Below are positions 8,962 to 16,935 of a stretch of DNA of 64,000 nt, piece after piece; positions within the stretch are counted from its first letter, which is position 1, and every line of letters starts with the position of its first letter. This stretch comes from Catenulispora pinistramenti (GTDB taxonomy: Bacteria; Actinomycetota; Actinomycetes; Streptomycetales; Catenulisporaceae): NCBI RefSeq assembly GCF_018274385.1, contig NZ_JAAFYZ010000015.1:20366-84365 (forward strand), written 5' to 3'. The notes under the pieces were generated by a model. That model had not been told where the DNA came from, did not search any database, and saw only the letters and a list, made by a program, of their open reading frames with translations. The position numbers and the translations under genes were made by a program.

Positions 8962-9744
8962 CTACTGGCCAGCCGTGATGACCGGGACCGGCGCGTACTT
9001 CTGTGTGTCGAACTCGATGACAGCGGGCTGCGTCGAGGACGCCACCGCGGCCTGGACCCGGTACATGGTGCCGTCCTGGCCGACCCAGTAGCGGACCGTC
9101 CCCGTCAGCCCCGATCCGGACCCGCTCTGCGCGGTCGGGCCGGTCATCACCGTGACCTGATGTCCGGCGATCTTGTCCAGGCCGACCCACATCGCGCCGT
9201 TCTGCGGCAACAGCTGCGCGTTGTCCGGCCGGTCGCTGCCCAGGTTCAACGCGATGGCCAGCGAGCTGTCCAGCGAACTGCCGGTCTGCTGGAGCTGGCG
9301 GCTGTACCAGCCGGTGGCCGGCGGTGTCGCCGGGGCGGTGGCGGGGGCGCTCGGCATCGGATCGACGAGCACTGATGTGGCCGTCCACTCGATGAGCCCG
9401 TCGCTGGACGTGTCGCGTCCGGTGCCGTGCACGACGCCGTAGCCGAGCTTGGCGCGGTAGTCGACCGACCCGGTGATGACCAGGCCGCCGGCGTCGCCGG
9501 GTACGCTGATCGTCACCGCCCGGCCGCCGGTCTCGTAGTTGCGGAACCGGGTGATGGCCAACCGGTTCGCTTCGTCAGAAGTCAGGACCCTGGTCTTCGT
9601 GCTGGTCCCGGAGCCGCTCGCCGCGACCACGATGACGCCGGCCGCCGCGACCGCCGCAACGCAGCCCCCCGCGATGAGCCAACGGGCCCGCGGAACGCGC
9701 CGCCCGGTGGGCGCCGGCGGCGGCACTTCTCGTGGTTTTGGCAT
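8962..9744 (-). CDS. Membrane-anchored protein of unknown function
   Basis: 260 residues. A short Pro/Arg-rich cytoplasmic N-terminus precedes one hydrophobic helix (WLIAGGCVAAVAAAGVIVV), and the rest is predicted outside the cell. The outer part contains alternating beta-type segments (AVTISVPGDAGGLVITGSVDY, read here only as strands) and is reminiscent of LppX/LolA-like sheet proteins, a weak resemblance. It converges on the beta-helix lipoprotein with a 34-base gap. I do not recognise a specific family. Confidence 0.65.
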   Translation of the reverse strand: MPKPREVPPPAPTGRRVPRARWLIAGGCVAAVAAAGVIVVAASGSGTSTKTRVLTSDEANRLAITRFRNYETGGRAVTISVPGDAGGLVITGSVDYRAKLGYGVVHGTGRDTSSDGLIEWTATSVLVDPMPSAPATAPATPPATGWYSRQLQQTGSSLDSSLAIALNLGSDRPDNAQLLPQNGAMWVGLDKIAGHQVTVMTGPTAQSGSGSGLTGTVRYWVGQDGTMYRVQAAVASSTQPAVIEFDTQKYAPVPVITAGQ

Positions 9745-9955
9745 GGCCGTACCTTACGGGCACCCGGGTGCGCGGCGTGCTCGGTTCGCCATGAAACACC
9801 TGTTCGCAAGGCGTTTTCAGGGCCCGAGCGATACAATGCTCTGATTCACTGTGGTGGTTCCGCGGCACCCGCCGGCACCGGTGCGCGTACCCGCTCGGCC
9901 ACGGGCCGGGCGCCTCGAACCATTGCATCAGTACCCTGACAAAAGGATATCGGGC

Positions 9956-12550
9956 ATGAGCGAAGCCGGCAGAAAACGGGTACGGCCAGCCGCGCAGGGA
10001 GTCGGGCGGCTGGCCCGGGTGGGACTGGCGACTGCGTTGGCGGTGGGTGGCGCCACCGGGGCGATGGCGAGCGGGGCCCCGGCGGCCAGCGCGGACTCCT
10101 CCGACGGGTCCGTGACGGTCCAGGTGCTCCGGGACTTCTTCGGGACCGGCGTCATCAACGCCACGATGGACACGCCGCAACAAGGCATGAGCGTCGATGT
10201 CGCTGACGCGGCGGGGCACCACGTCATCGGGATCACCGACGCGACCGGCAAGTTCGTGGTGCCGGCCTCGACCGATCTGGTCGGCGGACAGTACCGGGTC
10301 GACGTGACCGTCCCGCAATCGCTGAACTACCTGCGGGCGGCTCCGGCCTCCACGCAGACCAACCACTTCGACAGCTTCACCACGTTCGTCGACGTGACCG
10401 AGGGCAAGAAGGCTTCGGTCATCACCGGCGTGTGGAACCCGGCGGACTACACGACGTCGGACCACAAGTACTACGTCCCGGTGCAGACGCCCGCCGTGAC
10501 GACGAGCGGCGCTCCGAGCGACCCCGACGGCCATGCGCTGGTCGCGGTCGATCCCGCGGCGCGCGATACCTGCAAGCCGCCGACGAACTGCCCCACGACC
10601 CTCAACACGCAATCTGAGGTCGGGACCACGTGGGGCTTGGCGTACGACAAGTACCAGAGCCGCATCTTCCAGAGCGCTTTCGCGAAGCGCTATACCGTCT
10701 ACGGTCCTGACGGAGGCGGCGCGATTTACACGACGCCGACCGACGGCTCGTCTGCTCCGCAGCTGTTCGCCAGGGTGCCCGACGCCGCGCCGACCGGCCA
10801 CGGCCTGCTGGTCGACATGCGCAAGGACCCGGCGTTCGTGGACGTACCGGGTAAGGAGAGCGTCGGCGGTGTCGCGCTGTCCGAGGACGGCAAGACGCTG
10901 TACGCGGTGAACCTGAACACGCGCTCTCTGGTGAGCTTCGACGCGACCGGTAAGACGGCTTCGGCGCCTTTGGCGACCGTGTCGATCCCCGACCCCGGGT
11001 GCGCGGCGGATAGCGACTGGCGGCCGTTCGCTGTCAGCGCGCATGATGGCAAGCTGTACATCGGCGGCGTGTGCGACGCCGAGAGCACTCAGCAGCGCAG
11101 CGACCTCAAGGCCGTCGTGTACACATATGACGGCTCCAGTTTCAGCAAGGTGCTGACCCAGGGGCTCGACTACCAGCGGGGCCAGGTCATCAACGGGGTC
11201 TCCACCGCGCACTCCGACCACTGGAACCCGTGGAACACCAGCCTGTCGACCTGGGACCAGCGTTTCGGCTACTCCAACGTGTACATCGATCCGCAACCGG
11301 AGCTGGCCAGCCTGGCCTTCACCCGGGACGGCTCGATGATCCTCGGGTTCCGCGACCGGTTCATGGACGTCATCGGCGCCGGCGGCCTCGACCCGCGGCC
11401 GGGGAACAACACCCCGGAACAGGGCATGTCCGGCGGCGCCATCGACATGGCCTGCTCCGCGCCGAACGGCTATGACTGGGAGGGGACCGGCGACTGCCCC
11501 AACAACGCCACGTATGCCAATGACGGCCACAAGCCGGCCGGCGTCGTGCAGTACTTCCCCGGCGACTTCTTCGACCCGAACCACACCGGTCAGGGCGAGC
11601 ACGAGGACGCGTCCCAGGGCTCGGTGGCCTACGTCCCGCAACAGGAATGGGTCGTCAGCACCGAACTCGACCCGGCCTTGCAGGTCAGCTCCGACGGCCT
11701 GGGCTACTACGACGTGAAGACCGGCGTCGGTCCCGGCCAGAACGATCCGGCGAACGGCTACCAGTTCATCGGCCCGAACGACAACGCCTTCGGCAAGGCC
11801 GGCGGCCTCGGCGACATCGCCTACACCGCGGCCAACGCCCCGATCCAGATCGGCAACTACGTCTGGTTCGACGGCGACCACAACGGCATCCAGGACCCGC
11901 ACAGCACCAACGAGGTCCCGCTGTACGACGCCACGGTGAACCTGTTGGACGCCAATGGAAAGCAGGTGGCGACCACCACGACGGACAAGGCCGGCGAGTA
12001 TTACTTCGGCGGGGTGGGGGCGGCGTACCAGCTCACTCCCGGCGCGAAGTACACGGTGGAGTTCGACGTGTGCACCGCCAAGACGGACAACGTCCCCAGC
12101 CGACCGGCGGCCACCGACCTGCGCTTCACACTCCCGCTGGCCGGCAACGACCGGGCGCACGACTCCAACGTCGTGCCGCCCACGACCGGGCAGCTGTGTG
12201 ACGGGTTCGCCCCGGTGACGGCACCGGCCAACCCCGGTGGGGTCGACCACACGATCGACGCGGGCGTCTACATCCCGCCGCCGGTCCCGCCGTCGAGCCC
12301 GCCGCCGTCGACCTCGTCGTCGTCTTCTTCCTCGGCGCCGCCGACGACATCGCCGTCGTCCACGCGCTCGACGATCCCGACCACGCCGTCGACCACGCCG
12401 ACCACCCCGACCGAGTCGAGCTCGGGGACGTTGGCGAAGACTGGTGTGAGCGACGCACTGCCCGAAGTGATCACCATCAGCGTCCTGCTGCTTTGTGCGG
12501 GTGCCGCGATCGCTTGGGGGAGTCGGCATCGGCAGGTCGGCCGACACTGA
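9956..12550 (+). CDS. Cell-wall-anchored surface protein with SdrD-like B domain and LAKTG sorting signal
   Basis: 864 residues; the ATG is chosen because AAAAGGA lies just upstream (9941-9947). The signal peptide ends near ASGAPAASA. Residues about 40-130 look like a Cna-B/carboxypeptidase-regulatory-like fold. A long beta-propeller-like region follows. Around residue 640 an SdrD B-type domain begins (IGNYVWFDGDHNGIQD, ending in KAGEYYFGG). Then come a Pro/Ser/Thr linker, LAKTG, a hydrophobic helix and a short Arg/His tail. LAxTG is the motif used by class E sortases of high-GC actinobacteria, so covalent attachment to peptidoglycan is expected. No sortase gene lies in the window. A strong hairpin terminator follows. 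Confidence 0.85.
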   Translation: MSEAGRKRVRPAAQGVGRLARVGLATALAVGGATGAMASGAPAASADSSDGSVTVQVLRDFFGTGVINATMDTPQQGMSVDVADAAGHHVIGITDATGKFVVPASTDLVGGQYRVDVTVPQSLNYLRAAPASTQTNHFDSFTTFVDVTEGKKASVITGVWNPADYTTSDHKYYVPVQTPAVTTSGAPSDPDGHALVAVDPAARDTCKPPTNCPTTLNTQSEVGTTWGLAYDKYQSRIFQSAFAKRYTVYGPDGGGAIYTTPTDGSSAPQLFARVPDAAPTGHGLLVDMRKDPAFVDVPGKESVGGVALSEDGKTLYAVNLNTRSLVSFDATGKTASAPLATVSIPDPGCAADSDWRPFAVSAHDGKLYIGGVCDAESTQQRSDLKAVVYTYDGSSFSKVLTQGLDYQRGQVINGVSTAHSDHWNPWNTSLSTWDQRFGYSNVYIDPQPELASLAFTRDGSMILGFRDRFMDVIGAGGLDPRPGNNTPEQGMSGGAIDMACSAPNGYDWEGTGDCPNNATYANDGHKPAGVVQYFPGDFFDPNHTGQGEHEDASQGSVAYVPQQEWVVSTELDPALQVSSDGLGYYDVKTGVGPGQNDPANGYQFIGPNDNAFGKAGGLGDIAYTAANAPIQIGNYVWFDGDHNGIQDPHSTNEVPLYDATVNLLDANGKQVATTTTDKAGEYYFGGVGAAYQLTPGAKYTVEFDVCTAKTDNVPSRPAATDLRFTLPLAGNDRAHDSNVVPPTTGQLCDGFAPVTAPANPGGVDHTIDAGVYIPPPVPPSSPPPSTSSSSSSSAPPTTSPSSTRSTIPTTPSTTPTTPTESSSGTLAKTGVSDALPEVITISVLLLCAGAAIAWGSRHRQVGRH

Positions 12551-12567
12551 TTCCCGGTTGTAGAGGT

Positions 12568-12610
12568 CCGCGCCGCCCGCACTTTGAAAGTGCGGGCGGC
12601 GCGGGCTTTT
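12568..12610. terminator. Strong bidirectional terminator hairpin
   Basis: Two 18-base arms (12568-12585 and 12587-12604) are perfectly complementary around a single base; in practice the loop opens to about 5 bases. They are followed by GCTTTTG on the plus strand. The hairpin lies between the convergent LAKTG-protein and beta-propeller genes and would serve both. Confidence 0.85.
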
Positions 12611-12628
12611 GCCCGTCGGCGGCTCTGG

Positions 12629-12668
12629 GAATCAGGGGACGTTGATGAGAATCAGGGGACGTTGATGA
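12629..12668. repeat. Perfect 20-bp tandem duplication over a stop codon
   Basis: The unit GAATCAGGGGACGTTGATGA occurs twice without a gap (12629-12648, 12649-12668). The second copy contains the stop codon and last codons of the beta-propeller gene on the minus strand. The duplication therefore repeats the gene's end just outside the coding sequence without changing the protein. Confidence 0.95.
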
Positions 12669-13752
12669 CGTTCAGCGTCGGGGCGGACGACTGCGGGGTC
12701 GCAGTGGACGTGACGGCGAACAGGGTGTCGCCGGAACGGTCCCAGGCCAGGTCGTAGACGCTGAAGCCGCCGAGCTTGTAGGTGCTGGTCGGGTTCGAGA
12801 CGCCGGGCGTGAACAGGTCGACCGAGGAATCGGACTCCAGGCCGACCGCGATCGTGCCGCTCGCGGGGGCGACGGCGACGGCGGACGGGTAGGCGCCGGT
12901 CTGGTAGGTGGCGTCCTCGGTCATCGTGTTCAGCGTCAGCTGGCTGCCGTAGTACGGCGCGCCGCAGGCCGCGACCACGTCCTTGCCGCCGGCGGTGATC
13001 GCCAGCTGCCGAAGGTTCTCGCAGCCGTCCGACTGCGTCCAGGGATTGGACGTGGCCAGCACCACGGGCGCGCCGGAGGTGACGTCGAAGGACTCGATGA
13101 CGGACGGGCTGATGCCCGCGTTGCCCGCGACCAGGGTGTTCGGCGCGCTGGGCGAGGCGGCGAGTACCGGAGCGTAGTAGAAGGCTGATTCGGCGGTGGT
13201 GCCGACGGTCAGCGCTCCGGGGTCGAGCACCCCTATCCCGGCGCTGCCCGTACTGCCGTAGCTGAACCAGATGTCGTTGCCGACGACGGCCAGGTGCTGG
13301 GGATCGTGCCCGGTCCCGGTGAAGTAGACGGCGACCTCTTGCAGCGTGGCGGTGTTGACCGCGGCGATCTCGTCGGTGCCGCCGATCGCCGCGTAGAGGA
13401 TGCCGTCCTGCCGCGACAGGGCCAGCGCGTCGGCGCCGTCGAGGGCGGGCAGCGTGGTGAGCGGCTTGCCGGCGAAGTCGGTGACCGCGACCGGGTCGGA
13501 ACCCACGCCGGAGACGAAGACCTGGTGGTGGGTGGAGTCGGCGGCGATGGAGGAGAAGCCGGTCAGGGACAGGACCGTCGCGCTCGTCGGATTGGCGGTG
13601 GGGACGGAGGCGGCGGTGGTGCTGGTGGTGCTGGTGGTGCTGGTGGTGGCGCCGGCGGCGTGGGCGGCGGCCCCAGCCGGGCCGGCCATGGTGACGAGGA
13701 CGGCCGCGGTGGCGGCTCCCAGGGCTCCTGCGGACTTGAGTCGGCTACGCAA
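12652..13752 (-). CDS. Secreted YncE-like beta-propeller protein
   Basis: 366 residues if started at TTG 13752, which follows a GAAGGA ribosome site and gives a proper signal peptide (LRSRLKSAGALGAATAAVLV..., cleavage near AAAHA). No ATG or GTG start in frame fits better. A Thr/Ser tract (TTSTTSTTST) links to repeated blades such as SSIAADSTHHQVFVSG and ALALSRQDGILYAAIGG, typical of YVTN/YncE-type propellers. The role is unknown; related proteins bind or sequester ligands outside the cell. The Thr/Ser tract is encoded by a short GGTGGTGCT repeat that could vary in length. The start is uncertain. Confidence 0.7.
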   Translation of the reverse strand: MRSRLKSAGALGAATAAVLVTMAGPAGAAAHAAGATTSTTSTTSTTAASVPTANPTSATVLSLTGFSSIAADSTHHQVFVSGVGSDPVAVTDFAGKPLTTLPALDGADALALSRQDGILYAAIGGTDEIAAVNTATLQEVAVYFTGTGHDPQHLAVVGNDIWFSYGSTGSAGIGVLDPGALTVGTTAESAFYYAPVLAASPSAPNTLVAGNAGISPSVIESFDVTSGAPVVLATSNPWTQSDGCENLRQLAITAGGKDVVAACGAPYYGSQLTLNTMTEDATYQTGAYPSAVAVAPASGTIAVGLESDSSVDLFTPGVSNPTSTYKLGGFSVYDLAWDRSGDTLFAVTSTATPQSSAPTLNVINVP

Positions 13753-14312
13753 GACGGACTCGGTTCCTTCCGTTCGGATGGTGCTGCGCTCGACGGCCAA
13801 GCACGGCTTGACCTGCCCCTTTGCTGCGGGCGGGCGCAGCGTGTCGACGTTCCCTTGCGGAACCAGTTTAGTCGCAGGGTGCTGATAACGACAGCGATTT
13901 ATCGAAGACTTGTTCGAGGGGAAACCCCGCTGTCGGGGTGGCCGTCGGCGTGGTTCCGCCGGTGGCCGCACGGGCTGAATCTGTGGTGCTGACGTGCGCA
14001 CGGAGACCCGGCGACGAGGCGTCCCGCTCCTGACTCCGCAGGGTGCCTGGCGCGCCACTGGAGTTACCTCGCTACCCGCCCGCGCAATTAACCTTCGTCG
14101 AAGGGGTAGCGCGCGTTTGCGCAGTTCGGCACACTGGTGCGCCGGGGGTTATGCGGTCACCTTGTCGATCAGACATGCGTGCTGAGCATCACTGGGACTG
14201 TCGGGCCCCGGCAAACACAACAGTCGGAAGCAATCCACCACTAATCCGGATGGACTGCGGGGGTCACGCCATAGGCGGGGTCGACGCGGCCTATGGAGAA
14301 AGAGACTCATCG
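13753..14312. other. 560-bp intergenic region between divergent genes
   Basis: This holds the promoters of the beta-propeller gene (leftward) and the RDD gene (rightward). Short plus-strand open frames are present but lack ribosome sites or recognisable protein character. I see no RNA gene. GGGGAAACCCC near 13919 could form a small stem. Confidence 0.5.
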
Positions 14313-14861
14313 ATGACTCAGCCGCAGTACCCGGACGCGCCCCAGCCCGGCGGACAGCAGTACTCCCCGGGCTACCAGGGCATGCCGCAGGCGCCGCCCA
14401 TTCCTGCGGGCTACGGATACGGGACGCCGCAGCAGAACGTGCCGCCGGGCATGTACTACGACCCGACCTCGGAGCTCATCCTCCCGCAGGGAGTCGAGCT
14501 CGCCAGCGTCGGCCGCCGCATCGGCGCCTACTTCCTGTCCATCCTCCTGGTCGTGGTCACCCTCGGCGTCGGGTACCTCATCTGGGGCCTGGTCTCCTGG
14601 AGCAAGGGCCGCGGCCCGACACAGCAGGTCCTCGGCATGCGCTGCTGGACCCCGGCCAACGGCCGCGTGGCAGGCTGGGGCACGATGGCCCTGCGCGACA
14701 TCGTCGGCGGCCTCGCCCAGGGAATCCTGGGAGCCATCACGGGCCTCGTCTCGTTCATCCTCTTCTTGAGCAACAAGCAGCACAAGTCCCTGATGGACAT
14801 GGTCGGCAGCACGGTCGTGCTCCACGACCCGAACAAGGTGCTGGACAACTGGCAGGGCTAG
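14313..14861 (+). CDS. RDD-family membrane protein
   Basis: 182 residues from ATG 14313, preceded by GGAGA. The first 60 residues are Pro/Gln/Gly/Tyr-rich (PQYPDAPQPGGQQYSPGYQG), a common cytoplasmic tail in actinobacterial RDD proteins. The RDD domain starts at VGRRIGAYFLSILLVVV and includes VLGMRCW and the second charged motif MALRDIVGG, with two to three membrane helices and the ending KSLMDMVGSTVVLHD. The function of RDD proteins is not settled; some have been linked to ion transport. A weak hairpin (CTCCGC/GCGGAG) follows the stop. Confidence 0.88.
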   Translation: MTQPQYPDAPQPGGQQYSPGYQGMPQAPPIPAGYGYGTPQQNVPPGMYYDPTSELILPQGVELASVGRRIGAYFLSILLVVVTLGVGYLIWGLVSWSKGRGPTQQVLGMRCWTPANGRVAGWGTMALRDIVGGLAQGILGAITGLVSFILFLSNKQHKSLMDMVGSTVVLHDPNKVLDNWQG

Positions 14862-15003
14862 CCGCCGTCTCCGCCTAGGCGCGGAGGGGGCAGCGCATAG
14901 CACGCGGCGCGTACGACGTAGCGCTTATGACGCGGAGCGGCCTCGTGGGCCGGGTGCGGGAGTACCTGGTCGGCGGGGCCGTTTTCGTGTGCGTTCAAGG
15001 CGG

Positions 15004-15390
15004 ATGCCGACGATCGGCCAGGTCGCGAGCTACCTGGGCGTGACGAACCGGGCCATCCGGCACTACCACCAGAGGGGTCTGCTGCCCGAATCCGAGCACG
15101 ATCTCTCGGGCTACCGACGCTACACACCCGACGCGATCCTCGTCCTCGCCCTCGTGAGGATCAAGACCCTGTCGGACACGGGCATCCCGCCGGCGCGGAT
15201 CGAGCAGCTGATGGCAGCCGGCACGGATGAGTTCGCGGCGTCGATCGTGTCGATCGACGCGGAGACGCAGCAGCAGGTCAGGGAGCTGAAGCAGCGTCGG
15301 AAGCGGATCGCGGAGTCCGGAGAAGACGATCCACGCCGACGCTGGGCTCGCGCTGGTGGAGGTGGGAGATTCGCCGAGAAGGTTCTCTGA
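15004..15390 (+). CDS. Short MerR-family regulator, C-terminus probably lost
   Basis: 128 residues from ATG 15004; a GTG at 14989 would add five residues. The winged-helix start is clear: TIGQVASYLGVTNRAIRHYHQRGLLPE, then GYRRYTPDAILVLALVRIKTL and a coiled coil. MerR proteins bind spaced promoters as dimers and respond to a C-terminal effector domain. Here, after KQRRKRIAESG, the frame turns into Arg/Gly-rich text. A +1 shift reads DAGLALVEVGDSP, closer to what such proteins usually have, which suggests a frameshift and truncation. It sits directly left of the yyaL array. Confidence 0.7.
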   Translation: MPTIGQVASYLGVTNRAIRHYHQRGLLPESEHDLSGYRRYTPDAILVLALVRIKTLSDTGIPPARIEQLMAAGTDEFAASIVSIDAETQQQVRELKQRRKRIAESGEDDPRRRWARAGGGGRFAEKVL

Positions 15391-15503
15391 CGGTCACGTC
15401 TCATCACGTCATGACGCACAAGTCGGCGAGTCGGCGAGTCGGCGTGTAGTGCGGATTGCGTGGGATGACGATCCGGACAGATGGGGCGTGGGAGGCTGGC
15501 ACC

Positions 15504-15674
15504 GTGAACCGATTGGCTACCGCGACCTCGCCCTACCTCCTCCAGCACGCCGACAACCCGGTGGACTGGCACCAATGGGGCGACGAGGCGTTCGCGGAAG
15601 CTCGCCGGCGCGACGTCCCCCTCCTCATCTCCATCGGGTATGCCGCGTGCCACTGGTGCCAACCGATGCGCTAA
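15504..15674 (+). pseudogene. yyaL 5' fragment 1, 56 codons then stop
   Basis: GTG start and ribosome-site context (GGGAGGCTGGCACC) are intact. The translation [20 protein letters not shown]... to GYAACHWC matches the first residues of the full yyaL protein encoded further right. It then ends QPMR and a TAA stop instead of [11 protein letters not shown]. Synonymous differences from the full copy are frequent, so this is not a recent duplication. If this is the original chromosomal 5' end, the gene body now lies about 5 kb away behind two inserted modules. A 56-residue peptide could still be made. Confidence 0.85.
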
Positions 15675-15683
15675 GTACACTAG
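15642..15683 (+). other. Candidate attachment core and left terminus, copy 1
   Basis: The 20-bp core 15642-15661 is followed by CCGATGCGCTAAGTACACTAG-type sequence (15663-15683). It matches the corresponding segment after fragment 2 (GATGCG, TAAGT, ACTAGT at the same spacing) but not the full yyaL gene. The shared part therefore belongs to the insert, not to yyaL. Confidence 0.6.
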
Positions 15684-15731
15684 TCGCGAAATGCTTCGTT
15701 CGGCCTGGTCAGCCCCTGATTCGCCGCGAGT

Positions 15732-16285
15732 TCACGGCAAGTTGGCGGCGTCCAGCCGTTCGATGAGGGTCGGTTTGCGGTGATGAGTCGAGCGCAGCTC
15801 CGCAAGCCTTTCAGCGAACTGTGCGGATCGACCGCGGCGGCGACTGATCTCGGCGAGATCGATGAGCAATCGGACAGCGGGCGTCGTCCTTCTGCTTCTC
15901 GGTGAGCCCGCTGATCCAGGCTTCCATGGCAGCGTCCTGATCGGCGGCAGGCTTATCGACTATCGGCGCCGATGCCTCTGCTGCGGCCTTCAGCAGGTCT
16001 TGATTCACGCGAAGGAAGTCTGCCACCGCACGCTGGGGCGCTGTCAGCTGCGCGAGGCCCGCCGGAACAGGTGGCTCGATGCCATAGTCGTCTTCTTGAC
16101 CGCCATCTGACTGGTCGTCCTCGTATTCGTCCAAGATGTAGGAGACGCCGGCCAGCCAGGCCAGGTAGAGCGGACGCAGGTCCCCTGCAGACAGTTCGTC
16201 CCGACAACGCCTGCCCTCACTCGTACTCGCCGTCGGTTAAAGGCCTGTCCAGAGTGAGAAACTCGTAGTACTGATACTCGCTCAT
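15732..16285 (-). pseudogene. Decayed gene of an uncharacterised actinobacterial family
   Basis: ATG 16285 overlaps the stop of the upstream gene (ATGA). The start MSEYQYYEFLTLDRPLTD is the usual beginning of a family of roughly 400-450-residue proteins I recall from actinomycetes. After 22 codons it stops. A second frame then reads DELSAGDLRPLYLAWLAG and EPPVPAGLAQLTAPQRAVADFL. A third frame ends with AQFAERLAELRSTHHRKPTLIERLD and a stop at 15732. These are the expected middle and end of the same family, so the gene has lost large internal parts and its frame. Function unknown. Confidence 0.7.
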
Positions 16286-16908
16286 CGGTTGTCCTCCAGT
16301 GAGCGAGTGGTCGATGCCGAAGCGTCGAGCAGATCGAGAAATCCGTCGACCGCTTGCCACAGATGATCCTCCGGGTACCGGCCATTGCGACTATGCGAAC
16401 GCCTCCAGGCGATATCGTCCCAGCGGTCACGGATTGCGCGAAGGTGCGCCGTCGACAACTTGAGTTCGCGGGAGATCTGTTCGGCTGCGACGTCGTCATC
16501 GGCATCCGCGAGCCGGAAGGGCTCAGCGCGCCGTTCGGCCAGAGCGTCGAGCGCGGGCGTCTGGACTCCGTCCTCACGCGACCAGATGAGCATGGGCCTG
16601 CGGATCTCATGGTTGGCCACCGGCCACTCCGCCGGCCGCCACAGCCTCAGGACCGGCGCCTTGTCCAGCCTGAGCATGTGAGCCAGTGAGGTGCAGCCCG
16701 GTGGCTCGACACCCCAGGGAAGCTCCGCGGCGGGTAGTCCCATCACGAGAACGACGTTCACGTCGTCGAGATCCTCACCGGGATGATCGAGTACAGGCCC
16801 GAAGGCGTATACGGCGAAAAGCCCGTCCTCGCCGGTAAGGAGCGAGCTGGCCTTGTCGCAATCCTCGGCGATGGTGCGCAGCCGTCGAACGGCGGTGTTG
16901 TGGTGCAT
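16282..16908 (-). CDS. Uncharacterised cargo protein of module A
   Basis: 208 residues; ATG 16908 is chosen over an in-frame ATG at 16935 because AGGAGG lies six bases before it. It contains LDDVNVVLVMGLPAAELPWG, APVLRLWRPAEWPVANHEI and RPMLIWSREDGV. This resembles a small family of actinobacterial proteins of unknown function; I am not certain of its family number. The acidic GPVLDHPGEDLDDVNVVL stretch loosely recalls minimal nucleotidyltransferases, but the GSxxR signature is missing, so I do not claim that activity. It lies 27 bases after the AAA ATPase and overlaps the decayed gene, so the three formed one operon. Confidence 0.7.
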   Translation of the reverse strand: MHHNTAVRRLRTIAEDCDKASSLLTGEDGLFAVYAFGPVLDHPGEDLDDVNVVLVMGLPAAELPWGVEPPGCTSLAHMLRLDKAPVLRLWRPAEWPVANHEIRRPMLIWSREDGVQTPALDALAERRAEPFRLADADDDVAAEQISRELKLSTAHLRAIRDRWDDIAWRRSHSRNGRYPEDHLWQAVDGFLDLLDASASTTRSLEDNR

Positions 16909-16935
16909 GGCGAACCTCCTGGAACAAGCATGCAA

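Noticed and set aside
9575..12547. A 990-codon open frame on the minus strand opposite the LAKTG protein
   Set aside because: It is Arg/Gly/Val-rich throughout with no domain character, and mirrors the high GC3 of the plus-strand gene, which has a signal peptide, SdrD-like domain and sorting motif.
16282..16908. Call of a minimal nucleotidyltransferase toxin or antitoxin
   Set aside because: The acidic stretch is suggestive, but the GSxxR/DxD signature is not present, so function was left open.
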